Assembly (NCBI GenBank): GCA_965216695.1
Contig: OZ244212.1
Coordinates: 496,001 to 560,000, forward strand
Length of the DNA: 64,000 nucleotides
Source of the DNA: G965216695 sp965216695
Lineage (GTDB): Bacteria; Pseudomonadota; Gammaproteobacteria; Pseudomonadales; Azotimanducaceae
Reading direction: 5' to 3'
Under the pieces are notes generated by a model. It was not told where the DNA came from, ran no database searches, and was given only the letters and a program-made list of their open reading frames with translations. A program made the translations under genes and the position numbers. Positions 17,027 through 26,522 of the stretch are shown piece by piece; positions within the stretch are counted from its first letter, which is position 1, and the number at the start of each line of letters is the position of its first letter.

Positions 17027-17491
17027 ATGGGACTAAGAAGTACATCAAGGAAAAGATTCGGCCAACGCGGCGTCGCGATGGTAGAACTCGCAATAGCGCT
17101 ACCCGTGCTCTTGCTGATGATGATGGCCACCGCGGAAATCGGTCGGGCGTTCCTGCAATACCTGACGCTGACGCACTCCGTACGCGACGGCGTGCGCTAT
17201 GCGATTCGGAACGCTGCGGACGGTACCACCGGCAACTACTCGATCACGGCGGATGACCTGACCGCTATTCGCAATTTGGTGGTCTTCGGAAACGAGGGCG
17301 GTACCGGTACCGCCCGTCTCCATGGCTTCGTTGTTACCGACGTGACTGCGAGTCTAACTGGCGACCGCGTGTCGGTCCTCGGGACCTACACCTATCAGCC
17401 AATATTTCCGTTCATTCCGACGTTCGGGATCATGGGCGACATATCCAATGCGATGACGCTGCGTTCCGAAGTCACGATGAAGGCGCTGTGA
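17027..17491 (+). CDS. tadE: TadE-like pseudopilin
   Basis: A 154-aa minor pseudopilin. After a basic leader (MGLRSTSRKRFGQRG) comes VAMVELAIALPVLLLMMMAT, the TadE hydrophobic helix with the conserved Glu, followed by AEIGRAFLQYLTLTHSVRDGVRYA. The GVAMVE junction fits TadV processing. The C-terminal part carries a beta-rich domain (YTYQPIFPFIP) typical of TadE. It is separated from the next pseudopilin gene by 10 nt. Confidence 0.9.
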   Translation: MGLRSTSRKRFGQRGVAMVELAIALPVLLLMMMATAEIGRAFLQYLTLTHSVRDGVRYAIRNAADGTTGNYSITADDLTAIRNLVVFGNEGGTGTARLHGFVVTDVTASLTGDRVSVLGTYTYQPIFPFIPTFGIMGDISNAMTLRSEVTMKAL

Positions 17492-17501
17492 GGCGGATGA
17501 C

Positions 17502-17990
17502 ATGAAACATCCACCCCGGGCCAAGGAACAGTCGGGTCTTGCACTGGTTGAGTTTACGCTCGTGGCTACGCTGGCATTCATTGTGCTGTTCGGCATCCTT
17601 GAGATCGCACGGGCCTACTGGGTTGTCAATACACTTGAGGAAGCTGCGCGAAGGGGTGCCCGGCTCGCTGCGGTTTGTCTCGTCAACGATGCTGCGATCG
17701 CGGAGCTCGCAGTGTTCAATGCCTCGGGCGACACATCGGCCAGTCGGGTTCTGCAGAACCTGGACCCGACAGACATCGAAGTAGACTACCTGGACGAGAA
17801 CGGCACACCAGTACCGGACTTTACCGAACCCAACTACCTGCTTATCCGATACGTACGTGTCCGGATTCGCAATTTTCAACATCAACTGCTGATACCATTT
17901 CTAAGACGAACAATTACGTTCCCCGATTTCGTATCAATACTACCCAGAGAAAGCCTCGGGGTGACGCGTACAACGACAGTAGATTGCTAA
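17502..17990 (+). CDS. tadF: TadE/TadF-like pseudopilin
   Basis: A 162-aa second pseudopilin: leader MKHPPRAKEQSG, then LALVEFTLVATLAFIVLFGI with the conserved Glu, followed by LEIARAYWVVNTLEEAARRGARLAAV. The TadE and TadF families are hard to tell apart by eye; position after tadE suggests TadF. The C-terminal domain ends with three Arg/Thr residues and Cys (RTTTVDC). Likely processed by TadV and assembled at the pilus base or tip with TadE. Confidence 0.88.
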   Translation: MKHPPRAKEQSGLALVEFTLVATLAFIVLFGILEIARAYWVVNTLEEAARRGARLAAVCLVNDAAIAELAVFNASGDTSASRVLQNLDPTDIEVDYLDENGTPVPDFTEPNYLLIRYVRVRIRNFQHQLLIPFLRRTITFPDFVSILPRESLGVTRTTTVDC

Positions 17991-18024
17991 ATCTGCTCAC
18001 AGGCTCGAGAAAAGGAATCTCTGA

Positions 18025-19200
18025 ATGACGGATCAGACGACAGTACTCATTGCCAGTCGCTCGGGCGAGGCGGTAACGAGTTTGCGGGACGCGATCGAAA
18101 CGAACGGTCGCTACCGCGTCTCGACGTCCGTCATCGGCGACAACAACGACGATCCCCTGCGCGGTGTCGCCGAACTTCCCGATATTTTACTGCTGCGCGT
18201 GAACGGCCGGGCAATTTCGGAGCTCGAGGCGCTCGCTCAACGCGACCCGAACAAGCGACCGCCTCTCGTGGTTGTCGGCAGCGAACAGCACCCGGAAGCG
18301 ATGCGTATTGCAATGAAGGCAGGCGCACGCGATTTTTTAGGAGATCCGCCTGACGCCGCCGATCTGATGAACGCACTGGAGACGATTCAGCCAACTAAGG
18401 CGTCTTCGGCAGGCCAGAGCTCGACGATCACCGCAATGATCAACGCAAAAGGCGGCGCAGGAAGCAGCTTCCTGGCAAGCAGTATCGCCCATGTGTTCGC
18501 TGAGGTGTCGCATTTCCGAACGCTCCTAGTAGACCTCGATTTTCAGTTCGGGTCTCTGCACGAATACCTAGACTTGAATCCGGATCGAGGCATTCTCGAC
18601 GCCCTACAGGCCGTAGGCGAATTGGACAACGTAGCAATCGACGCGTACAGCTCAAAATTCAGCCGAAACTTGCGGGTAATGGCCGCCACTGAACCAATGG
18701 AGTCGTACGTCCCACAAGGGAGCGATTTCACGAGCCTGATGGATGTATTGAGCAACAGCTGCGACCGAATGGTGCTCGATGTACCGCGCCTGTTGGATGA
18801 GTATTCCGCAGCTGCGCTGCAGCGAGCAGACCATGTCGTGGTTGTGCTGCAACAAACCCTCCCGAGCCTACGCGATGCAACCCGACTGCGTAAGATCCTG
18901 ATTGCGGAACTGGCCGTCGGCGAAGACAGAATTACTTACGCCGTCAACCGATACAGCAAGCATGCCGCAGTGCAGTTGCGAGACATCCGTACTGCGCTGA
19001 GCGTCGACGAACTCACCTTGATTCCCAATCAGTACAAGCTAGTCGCGGAAGCGATAGACATCGGCGTTCCCATCCTCACCCATGCTCCAAATGCACCCGT
19101 GTGCAAAGCGATCATGGAACTAGAGTCCAAACTTGGCGGCCAGTCGAGTGTTAAGGGCAAGGGTCTGTTTTCGCGGGCATTTTCCAGAATCAGGTCATAA
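18025..19200 (+). CDS. tadZ: TadZ/CpaE-like ParA-superfamily ATPase
   Basis: A 391-aa localisation factor that places Tad machinery at a pole. Residues 1-~125 form an atypical receiver-like domain (VVVGSEQHPEAMRIAMKAGARDFL). Then a ParA/MinD-like ATPase begins with the deviant Walker A INAKGGAGSS; the usual Lys-Thr pair is replaced by Ser-Ser, as in some CpaE/TadZ proteins, so ATP use may be weak. TLLVDLDFQFGSL gives the switch region. It is followed by tadA with a 2-nt gap, indicating tight co-expression. Confidence 0.92.
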   Translation: MTDQTTVLIASRSGEAVTSLRDAIETNGRYRVSTSVIGDNNDDPLRGVAELPDILLLRVNGRAISELEALAQRDPNKRPPLVVVGSEQHPEAMRIAMKAGARDFLGDPPDAADLMNALETIQPTKASSAGQSSTITAMINAKGGAGSSFLASSIAHVFAEVSHFRTLLVDLDFQFGSLHEYLDLNPDRGILDALQAVGELDNVAIDAYSSKFSRNLRVMAATEPMESYVPQGSDFTSLMDVLSNSCDRMVLDVPRLLDEYSAAALQRADHVVVVLQQTLPSLRDATRLRKILIAELAVGEDRITYAVNRYSKHAAVQLRDIRTALSVDELTLIPNQYKLVAEAIDIGVPILTHAPNAPVCKAIMELESKLGGQSSVKGKGLFSRAFSRIRS

Positions 19201-19202
19201 TC

Positions 19203-20615
19203 ATGGTATCGATCATACGTAGACGCTCCGCAACGCCCGCCCCAATACCGGAGGCGAAGAAACCGGAGCCGCGACGCAAGAAGAACAAGGGCGAGCAACC
19301 CGACGAGGCAGAGCGCCTCACCACCGCATTGAGCGGAATTCAGCAGGAGTGGAAAGAGCAGACCCACGCCAAACTGCTCGACGTGATCGATCTGAGCGTG
19401 CTCGACTCATTGTCGCGAGACGAAGCCCGCACGCAGATACGCGAGATCTGCCTAAAGCTCCTGAACGACGCGACCGCGCCTTTGAACACCGAACAGCGCA
19501 ACACGGTTGTGTCCCGTATTGAAGACGAAGTACTTGGGCTCGGTCCACTGGAACCGCTACTCGCCGACACCACGATCTCGGATATCCTGGTAAACGGCGC
19601 AAAGCAAGTCTATGTGGAACGACGGGGCAAGCTTTACCTGACGGACGTAACGTTCTCCAACGACCAGCACCTGATGCGGATTGTTGATCGAATCGTCTCA
19701 GCTGTCGGTCGCCGCGTCGACGAATCATCACCGATGGTAGACGCAAGGCTCGCCGATGGATCCAGGGTGAATGCAATAATTCCCCCGCTCGCGTTAGATG
19801 GCCCATCGGTGTCAATACGCCGTTTCGCCGTCGAGTTACTCAGCGTGGACGATCTGATCGAGTTCGGTACGCTCACCGAGGAGGTCGCGGAGGTACTACA
19901 AGCCATCGTCAAAGGACGCTTGAACATCCTCATCTCCGGAAGCACCGGCGCTGGTAAGACGACGATGCTTAACATCCTGTCGGGCTTCATCCCGCATGAC
20001 GAACGCATTGTAACCATCGAGGATTCCGCGGAACTTCAACTCCAGCAACCACACACCGTGCGCTTGGAAACGCGCCCGCCCAACATTGAGGGCAAGGGCG
20101 AGATCACAGCCCGCGACCTAGTGCGTAACAGCCTTAGGATGCGCCCAGAACGCATTATTGTAGGCGAGGTGCGTTCGGGCGAAGCGCTCGACATGCTGCA
20201 GGCAATGAACACCGGTCATGACGGTTCACTGACTACAGTGCACGCCAACACCCCGCGCGACGCATTGGGACGGATCGAAAACATGGTTTCCATGACAGGT
20301 ATCCAGTTCCCAATCAAAACGTTGCGTGCGCAAATCGCAGCAGCAATCAACATTGTGGTTCAGGTAGAGCGGTTCGAGGACGGAAAGCGCAAACTTACCG
20401 CCCTCCATGAGATCAACGGCATGGAAGGCGATATCATCACCATGTCCGAGATCTTCCAGTTTGACCGGCAAGGTCTAGCAGAGGACGGAACGGTGCTCGG
20501 CGAACTGAAGGCTTCCGGCATCATTCCTGGTTTTCAGCGTGAGCTCGCACGCAAGGGTATCGATCTTCCAGTGGAGATATTCAAACCAGAATACGCGAAG
20601 AGCACGGCGTCGTAA
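19203..20615 (+). CDS. tadA: TadA/CpaF secretion ATPase
   Basis: A 470-aa hexameric ATPase that powers Flp pilus assembly. It has a basic, charged N-terminus (residues 1-40), an N-terminal domain with EPLLADTTISDILVNG, and the PilT/VirB11 core. Walker A is GSTGAGKT (246-253), Asp box IVTIEDSAELQL, Walker B IIVGEVRSGEALDMLQAMNTG, and His box GSLTTVHANTPRDAL. All motifs are intact and length is typical. Its stop overlaps the tadB start (TAATG), coupling ATPase and platform protein. Confidence 0.97.
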   Translation: MVSIIRRRSATPAPIPEAKKPEPRRKKNKGEQPDEAERLTTALSGIQQEWKEQTHAKLLDVIDLSVLDSLSRDEARTQIREICLKLLNDATAPLNTEQRNTVVSRIEDEVLGLGPLEPLLADTTISDILVNGAKQVYVERRGKLYLTDVTFSNDQHLMRIVDRIVSAVGRRVDESSPMVDARLADGSRVNAIIPPLALDGPSVSIRRFAVELLSVDDLIEFGTLTEEVAEVLQAIVKGRLNILISGSTGAGKTTMLNILSGFIPHDERIVTIEDSAELQLQQPHTVRLETRPPNIEGKGEITARDLVRNSLRMRPERIIVGEVRSGEALDMLQAMNTGHDGSLTTVHANTPRDALGRIENMVSMTGIQFPIKTLRAQIAAAINIVVQVERFEDGKRKLTALHEINGMEGDIITMSEIFQFDRQGLAEDGTVLGELKASGIIPGFQRELARKGIDLPVEIFKPEYAKSTAS

Positions 20616-21598
20616 TGGAACTCCCTTTCAGCGGCATATGGATTTTTGCCGGAATGGTATTCGCGGCAGTGTTCATGCTGTCGCAAGGGCTCTTCGTCCC
20701 GGTCTTCGGGGAAAACAACCAAATTCGCAAAAAACTCCAGGAGCGCCTTGACGACATCGACCGTCAGTCCGGCGATGAAGGCATTCAACGTCTATTGCGG
20801 GCTGAATACCTACGGCAACTGTCACCATTAGAAGCTCGAATCGAGTCAATGCCGATCATGGAATCGATTCATTCGGTTATTCTACAGGCCGGGCACCGCT
20901 ATTTGGCCTATCGTTTAGTTCTACTGTCGGCCCTCGTAGCTATAGCCGCCGGCGTCGCGACATTTCTTTTCTCACGCTACATCTGGGCAGGCCTCATTGT
21001 CGCCGTTATGGCCGGAGCTCTGCCGTTTCTCAAGGTACAACGGGACCGAGCGCAACGATTCGCACGCTTCGAGGAGCAGTTGCCGGACGCAATCGATGTA
21101 ATGAGAAGGGCTATGAAGGCCGGACATCCCTTCAGCGCTACATTGAAGATGGTCGCCGACGACATGGACGAACCGATTGCCCGGGAATTCGACCTTACGT
21201 TTGCGGACCTCAACTATGGCAACGACGCAAAGCGCGCGATGCTCGGACTCCTCTCACGAGTTCCAAGCGTTACAGTAATGGCCCTAGTAACAGCGGTTCT
21301 GGTCCAGCGAGAAACCGGTGGCAATCTAGCCGAGATTTTGAACCAGATCGCCGATGTGATTCGCGGAAGGTTTCGCCTGTACCGGAAGGTGCGTACGCTA
21401 AGCGCGGAAGGCCGCATGTCTGCATGGGTACTCGCTATGGTACCCCTTGTGCTCGTCGCGACGTTGACCGTGTCCAATCCCGGATACCTGCCCATGATGA
21501 TCGATCATGAGTTTGGCCAGAAACTCATCATGTTCACGTTTGTTTGGTCGATCATCGGTATCTATTTCATTAAGCGCATTATCAACATAGACGTATAG
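20615..21598 (+). CDS. tadB: Tad inner-membrane platform protein TadB
   Basis: A 327-aa GspF/TadC-fold membrane protein. It has an N-terminal helix (FAGMVFAAVFMLSQGLFVPVF), a second pair of helices near residues 90-130, the T2SSF cytoplasmic domain (FARFEEQLPDAIDVMRRAMKAGHPF, with VPSVTVMALVTAVLVQRETGGNLAEIL) and a C-terminal pair of helices. It forms the platform on which TadA acts, together with TadC. The start overlaps tadA by 1 nt and a 4-nt gap leads to tadC. Confidence 0.95.
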   Translation: MELPFSGIWIFAGMVFAAVFMLSQGLFVPVFGENNQIRKKLQERLDDIDRQSGDEGIQRLLRAEYLRQLSPLEARIESMPIMESIHSVILQAGHRYLAYRLVLLSALVAIAAGVATFLFSRYIWAGLIVAVMAGALPFLKVQRDRAQRFARFEEQLPDAIDVMRRAMKAGHPFSATLKMVADDMDEPIAREFDLTFADLNYGNDAKRAMLGLLSRVPSVTVMALVTAVLVQRETGGNLAEILNQIADVIRGRFRLYRKVRTLSAEGRMSAWVLAMVPLVLVATLTVSNPGYLPMMIDHEFGQKLIMFTFVWSIIGIYFIKRIINIDV

Positions 21599-21602
21599 CC
21601 GC

Positions 21603-22568
21603 ATGGAAACCATTACCGATATTCTGAGCCAATGGATTTCCGATCCCGATACACTCCGAATGCTGGTCATTTCGATCACTACCGGTACGTTTATTGCGCT
21701 CGGTATCGGTATCTTCTATCTACTCCAGGGTCTGTCCGACCCGGTACGCCGGCGGATCGATACGCTTACCGAAGAAACCGACGAACTCGCCGGACATCGG
21801 CACCTCGTAAAGATCGAATCGTCAACGGGCCCAATTTCCCACTATGTGCTGCCAAAACAGGAGATCGAGCGCACACGCGTCAGCGCACTCCTGACGCACG
21901 CTGGATTCCGTGGGCCAAATGCCCTACAGACGTTCTTCGCGCTGCGCGCCATTTCACTGATACTGCTACCGGCGATCACCGTGTTTGCGTTTCGCTTCTT
22001 CCCGGGGTTAACCGTGCAGAAGATGATGATCTACTTGATTGCGGCCACCGGGTTCGGATACCTACTTCCAAGCTATGTGCTGGATAAACTGGTTGCTAAA
22101 CAGTTGAATATGCTGCGAAAAGGCTTTCCAGATGCGCTCGATCTGCTCGTAGTTTGTGTTGAAGCCGGCCTTGGACTCACGCAAGCAATTCAACGCGTAT
22201 CGCAGGAACTTGTCGTGAGCCATCCTCAACTCGCCGCCGAGTTCGCTTTGGTAAACGCAGAGATGCGCGCTGGCGTCGAACGCGTTACTAGCCTGAAAAA
22301 TCTGGCGGAGAGAACTGGATTGGATGACATTCGCGGCCTCGTGAGCCTACTGGTGCAGACATTGAAGTTCGGTACCAGCGTTGCGGAATCATTACGAGTC
22401 TATTCAGAAGAATTTCGCGACAAACGAATGCAAAAGGCGGAGGAAGAAGCCGCAAAGATGGGAACGAAGATGATCTTCCCGTTGGTCCTGTTTATGTTTC
22501 CCGCATTCTTCGTCGTAGCGATCGGACCTGCTATTATCGGCATCCTGGATTCCTTCGGCCGTTTGTAA
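21603..22568 (+). CDS. tadC: Tad inner-membrane platform protein TadC
   Basis: A 321-aa paralogue of TadB with the same fold. The helices are at residues ~20-45, ~110-160 and ~290-321. The T2SSF domain reads GFPDALDLLVVCVEAGLGLTQAIQRV and ERTGLDDIRGLVSLLVQTLKFGTSV, ending with EEEAAKMGTKMIFPLVLFMF, which is characteristic of TadC. It pairs with TadB as the assembly platform. The stop is followed by AGGAG and the start region of tadD. Confidence 0.95.
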   Translation: METITDILSQWISDPDTLRMLVISITTGTFIALGIGIFYLLQGLSDPVRRRIDTLTEETDELAGHRHLVKIESSTGPISHYVLPKQEIERTRVSALLTHAGFRGPNALQTFFALRAISLILLPAITVFAFRFFPGLTVQKMMIYLIAATGFGYLLPSYVLDKLVAKQLNMLRKGFPDALDLLVVCVEAGLGLTQAIQRVSQELVVSHPQLAAEFALVNAEMRAGVERVTSLKNLAERTGLDDIRGLVSLLVQTLKFGTSVAESLRVYSEEFRDKRMQKAEEEAAKMGTKMIFPLVLFMFPAFFVVAIGPAIIGILDSFGRL

Positions 22569-22585
22569 GATCAGGAGTTTATGCC

Positions 22586-23617
22586 CTGCAGCCCCCCAGC
22601 CTAAGGCATTGGCGTTGTTCGGCGTCGGTTATTATCGTTGCAATCGTGGGAGTGTTTCTTGCCGGTTGCGCGACGCAATCCAATGAGGAAAGTGCGCTCT
22701 TCGAGTCCATTGAGAAACTGACCGAAGCAGGCGACCAGGCACTGCAGCAAAACGACCTCGACGAAGCAGAAACGATCTTCGCCATAGTCGCCAACAACCA
22801 GCCGTCAGAAAAGAACTGGCTACGGTTAGCCGGCATCCAGCGTGCATTGGGTAAAATCGCACCATCCTGCGCGTCACTGCGTCATGCGCTCACCTTCAAC
22901 GACGCTAACATCGACGCCCACGAACAGCTCGGGATTCAACTGATTGATCTGAAAGAGTACACAGAGGCACGATCACATTTGGAACGGGTACTCGATTTGG
23001 ATTCGGATCGATGGCGCGTTCACAATGCACTTGGGGTAATCGCAGACATGGAGCAGGATCACGACGCTGCGATAGGTCATTACGTCGCCGCGTTAGAGTT
23101 AAAACCGCAATCCGCCTCCATTCTCAACAATCTGGGCTACTCACACTACCTGACCGGCAATCATCGGAGAGCAAGGCACCACTTCCTCGCAGCGGTGTCA
23201 TTGGACAAAACCTATCGCCCCGCGATCATCAATCTCGGACTCGCAAACGCAAGAGAGGGCAACTACCACCGTGCGCTTGAGCTCTTGCTCGGATCGATGC
23301 CTGCTGCCGCCGCACACAATGACACGGGATTTATCGCGTACAAGAACGGGGATATCCGGGAAGCAGAAGCGATGCTACGACGAGCGCTTGAGCTTTCCCC
23401 AATGTACTACGAAACCGCAGCGCGCAATCTCAAGCTCGTCGAAGATGAGATTCGGCGGCGCAACGGGAGCATCCAGTTAATCTCACCCAACAGCGGACCA
23501 AGTACCACACAGCCGCGCGCACAATGCATCGAACATGCAATGGAAAGCGTTCGCGCCGGAACGCGTCACATACTGGATGTCATCGATGACTGCGACCAAG
23601 CTTCCACGGATCGCTAA
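22586..23617 (+). CDS. tadD: TPR lipoprotein TadD (start region unusual)
   Basis: A ~343-aa lipoprotein with TPR repeats, a presumed pilotin or assembly scaffold for the Tad secretin. A lipobox LAGC precedes ATQSNEESALF; the TPR array covers residues ~50-260 (LGIQLIDLKEYTEARSHLER, NNLGYSHYLTGNHRRARHHF, GFIAYKNGDIREAEAMLRRA). The N-terminus is odd. No ATG is in frame; AGGAG (22573-22577) fits an in-frame CTG at 22586 with 8-nt spacing, giving a full signal peptide with two or more Arg and a hydrophobic core. An ATG at 22581 is out of frame by one base across a C6 tract. A GTG at 22646 would leave almost no signal peptide. Confidence 0.85.
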   Translation: MQPPSLRHWRCSASVIIVAIVGVFLAGCATQSNEESALFESIEKLTEAGDQALQQNDLDEAETIFAIVANNQPSEKNWLRLAGIQRALGKIAPSCASLRHALTFNDANIDAHEQLGIQLIDLKEYTEARSHLERVLDLDSDRWRVHNALGVIADMEQDHDAAIGHYVAALELKPQSASILNNLGYSHYLTGNHRRARHHFLAAVSLDKTYRPAIINLGLANAREGNYHRALELLLGSMPAAAAHNDTGFIAYKNGDIREAEAMLRRALELSPMYYETAARNLKLVEDEIRRRNGSIQLISPNSGPSTTQPRAQCIEHAMESVRAGTRHILDVIDDCDQASTDR

Positions 23618-24671
23618 AGCGCAACGCACGCCTAATATCCATGCCCTCTTACCCGAGATAATTCTTGTTGTTCTTCTAATCTCTTATGGTCTTTTCGTTG
23701 GTACATTCGTTGCAGCTAAAACAGGGAGGCTGCCTCTACCAACACCAGCTTTTATCGAACTTCTGCTTCGGTTCCTGGTCCCTTTACTGCTCCTCGCGTG
23801 GAGTGCGCACATTGTGCGTAACATGATCCATCGACGACCCGAAAGTCTCCGCGCGCTACTCGTTTCCACGTTCACCAGTGAACAATCCGTCAAGAAGCGT
23901 TTGACGTTCGGACTGCCCGTGTTCATTCTTTTCATTCTGTTCCTCCAAGTGTTTGCCGCATACAAGCCGTTGATCCCAACTGTCAGCCCGTTTCAATGGG
24001 ATCCTCTGTTCGCGGACCTGGATCATTTGGTGCACTTTGGCAACGAACCGTGGACAATCACCCATAGCGTTTTCACAACGCCGCTATCGACCTATGCTAT
24101 CAACGTTGTCTACAACTCTTGGTTCTTCGTATGCGTTGCTGTGCTCGCCTGGCAGGCCTTCAGTACAAGCAAACCCAATCTGAAACTTCAATACCTCCTC
24201 TCGTTCGTAGCTGTTTGGATCGTCCTCGGAACTCTTGCAGCAACTGCCATGTCTTCCGCGGGACCTTGCTTCTACAACGCAATCGTTGGCTCGAATCGGT
24301 ATCTACCACTCATGGAAGCACTCGAGTACGCCAATCGCGACTACCCGATATGGGCATTGGACACGCAAGCACTGCTGCTTTCCTCATATCTCGAGGGAAC
24401 CAATCAATTGGTGACCGGAATATCGGCAATGCCGAGCATGCACGTAGCGCTGGCCACGCTAATGGCGCTTTTCGCAGAGCGAAGAAATAAAGTGTTCGCT
24501 CTCGTTATGTTTGCCTATTTTGTCGCGATCTATATCGGATCCGTCCACTTAGCATGGCACTACGCGATCGACGGGATCGTAAGCAGTGTCGCAACCGTAA
24601 TCATCTGGCGTTTGGCTGGGACTCTAGTCAACAGCACCAAAACAGCGCGAGCGTATGCTACCACCCACTAA
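23577..24671 (+). CDS. PAP2 / Aur1-like membrane phosphatase or phosphotransferase
   Basis: A ~364-aa polytopic membrane protein with about seven hydrophobic segments. The C-terminal phosphatase motifs are SAGPCFYNAI, SAMPSMHVALATLM (motif 2) and GSVHLAWHYAIDGI (motif 3), with His residues placed as in the PAP2 superfamily. The arrangement resembles inositolphosphotransferase Aur1/Ipt1-like proteins as well as lipid phosphatases. It overlaps the end of tadD; starts at 23535, 23577 and 23586 are all possible and none has a good Shine-Dalgarno. Substrates could be phospholipid, undecaprenyl-PP or a phosphosphingolipid; none is shown. It converges with the sulfatase-like gene. Confidence 0.82.
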   Translation: MSSMTATKLPRIAKAQRTPNIHALLPEIILVVLLISYGLFVGTFVAAKTGRLPLPTPAFIELLLRFLVPLLLLAWSAHIVRNMIHRRPESLRALLVSTFTSEQSVKKRLTFGLPVFILFILFLQVFAAYKPLIPTVSPFQWDPLFADLDHLVHFGNEPWTITHSVFTTPLSTYAINVVYNSWFFVCVAVLAWQAFSTSKPNLKLQYLLSFVAVWIVLGTLAATAMSSAGPCFYNAIVGSNRYLPLMEALEYANRDYPIWALDTQALLLSSYLEGTNQLVTGISAMPSMHVALATLMALFAERRNKVFALVMFAYFVAIYIGSVHLAWHYAIDGIVSSVATVIIWRLAGTLVNSTKTARAYATTH

Positions 24672-26335
24672 TTGGTGAGCGGTTTCTCCGTCCGATTCGA
24701 AATCACGACGTTACGCGTACTTTCGTTAGCAACTCTTCGCATCCATCCATCGTCCATGGGATAGGTCACCATCTCACCCCCCCTTTCCTGAAGCAGTCTG
24801 AGGCGTTTGTCCGTCGTCTCGACGTTCAGTCCGATAGCCGACGCGAGCAAGTCCGACAGTGTTCGCGGATTTCGCACCACTACCGTAGGGACCCCGGGAA
24901 CGCGCACAGCGTAGAGAGTTGGGAATCCATCCAGCAAATCGCTCACGATCAACTCATCGATATTCCGGCCATTCGCCGGACTTATGTTGATTCGAGCGCC
25001 ATGATCTCCGTGAATCAGTACTATGAGGTTCTCAAAAGCGCCCACGTCGTCAAGTCGATCGAACAACGTGAAAATCATGCGATTCGCGCACGCGACTTGT
25101 TCGACATAGCTGGCGTATGTCTCCAATCGACTAGCTTCGTCATTGAAGACCCCGGCATCGATAAAGTCGTCTCTCGCGCGCTTCCGCCACTGCTCCAAAG
25201 GCCGCACCGTACACTTGCCGTCGTAAACATACCAAGCGTGCGGGTGGAGCAGATGCACGAAAAACAACTCCCCACCCTCCGCTCGCCGAAGGTCGCTGAA
25301 AACACGTTCGAGGACGACAACTGAGGAGAGTGGCGTATACTTTGGTGCAAGTTTGAACCAGGTCGTTGAGAGACCAAGTCGATCGACGAGCCAATTGTAG
25401 GCAAGCCGCACAACCACTCGCAATTGCGACAGTGTCCAGAAGTTTGTCTGCAGAAGCTGACTCTTACTCGCGGCCGGTAGGTTCGTATAAGCAAACTGAC
25501 CAGCGCTCACCGCCGGCCATGTTGTGCACTCCAGAATACTCACGTTGGCAATGGAGCAATAGTCGAGAAACGATGTTTGATAAACTCGAAGGCCGTAGCC
25601 ACGCGAACTCAAAACCGAGAAGAACAGACTGTCCTTCAGTTTGTACGGCGGGCCAAGCTCATCGTAATGTTCAGCGTCAACAGTACCCGCGCTAAGGTTC
25701 AGTGCATTACCTAGCGAATTATAGGTATCGTAGTATTGCGAGTACGCACCACTGTAAAGACTGAAACCATACGCACTGAACATCCTGTAAGTGTTCTCGC
25801 GCAGAGCCGCCGCGCCCCTAGCCTCACTGGGAATGGCATCAATACTTGCATATTCGTCGAGCACAATATGCAGTATGTTCGGGAGCGACCGATCATGTGT
25901 ATACCGATTGCTATCCACTTGCAATCGTCTGGGCTCGCTGGGGACCAACGCTTCCACCAATGAGACAATCATCACCGCACAAGATACCGCGAATAGCAAT
26001 GCATTTCGGTTTCGTCCGAGAATGCGACACGCAATGTACGTTGCAACCGATGTGATGACTAACACATCGAGACTCACGTTCCGTCCTAGCAGGTCGACCG
26101 ATAATGTCGTGAGTACTGCGATCAGCAAACAAGATAACCAGCCGGGACTGAACAACGCCACAATCGACGTGACCAACCCTACAGCAACCCAGAAGGACAG
26201 AAAACGAACCGCACCGCTGGTTAAAACCGGATAGTCGTTATAATCGAGAAAGACGAGCGGTGCGATCAGCGCGAGGGAGATGCAACCAAAAGCCAACGCG
26301 AGCGCGTTACGAGAGGAGTACCTGGAGCTACGCAT
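24668..26335 (-). CDS. Membrane-anchored sulfatase/phosphoethanolamine-transferase-fold protein
   Basis: A 555-aa inner-membrane protein. Four to five hydrophobic segments fill residues 10-130. The periplasmic part has an alkaline-phosphatase/sulfatase fold: PNILHIVLDEYASIDAIPSE (metal Asp), a candidate nucleophile region YYDTYNSLGNALN, HLLHPHAWYVYDG and LIVLIHGDHGARI (metal Asp-His). Relatives transfer phosphoethanolamine or phosphoglycerol to envelope glycans or lipids, or hydrolyse sulfate esters. No Cys/Ser-x-Pro-x-Arg sulfatase signature is seen, which favours a transferase. It is the last - strand gene of the glycan region, 187 nt after the cytidylyltransferase gene. Confidence 0.8.
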   Translation of the reverse strand: MRSSRYSSRNALALAFGCISLALIAPLVFLDYNDYPVLTSGAVRFLSFWVAVGLVTSIVALFSPGWLSCLLIAVLTTLSVDLLGRNVSLDVLVITSVATYIACRILGRNRNALLFAVSCAVMIVSLVEALVPSEPRRLQVDSNRYTHDRSLPNILHIVLDEYASIDAIPSEARGAAALRENTYRMFSAYGFSLYSGAYSQYYDTYNSLGNALNLSAGTVDAEHYDELGPPYKLKDSLFFSVLSSRGYGLRVYQTSFLDYCSIANVSILECTTWPAVSAGQFAYTNLPAASKSQLLQTNFWTLSQLRVVVRLAYNWLVDRLGLSTTWFKLAPKYTPLSSVVVLERVFSDLRRAEGGELFFVHLLHPHAWYVYDGKCTVRPLEQWRKRARDDFIDAGVFNDEASRLETYASYVEQVACANRMIFTLFDRLDDVGAFENLIVLIHGDHGARINISPANGRNIDELIVSDLLDGFPTLYAVRVPGVPTVVVRNPRTLSDLLASAIGLNVETTDKRLRLLQERGGEMVTYPMDDGWMRRVANESTRNVVISNRTEKPLTN

Positions 26336-26522
26336 GACGTTTCAGAACTCCATCACGCGAAGACGTTTCATGCAGGTGTACGACACATTGCTACCAATCA
26401 TCCGTGCGCGAGATCCGGATTCGCACCGCGCGAACCAGCGCCAGGTATCAGAACGTTCTTAGTCAGTCGTTGATGCCGAGGAACAAACAACACGAGATTC
26501 GTCCAATCTGATTCAGCGAGCA

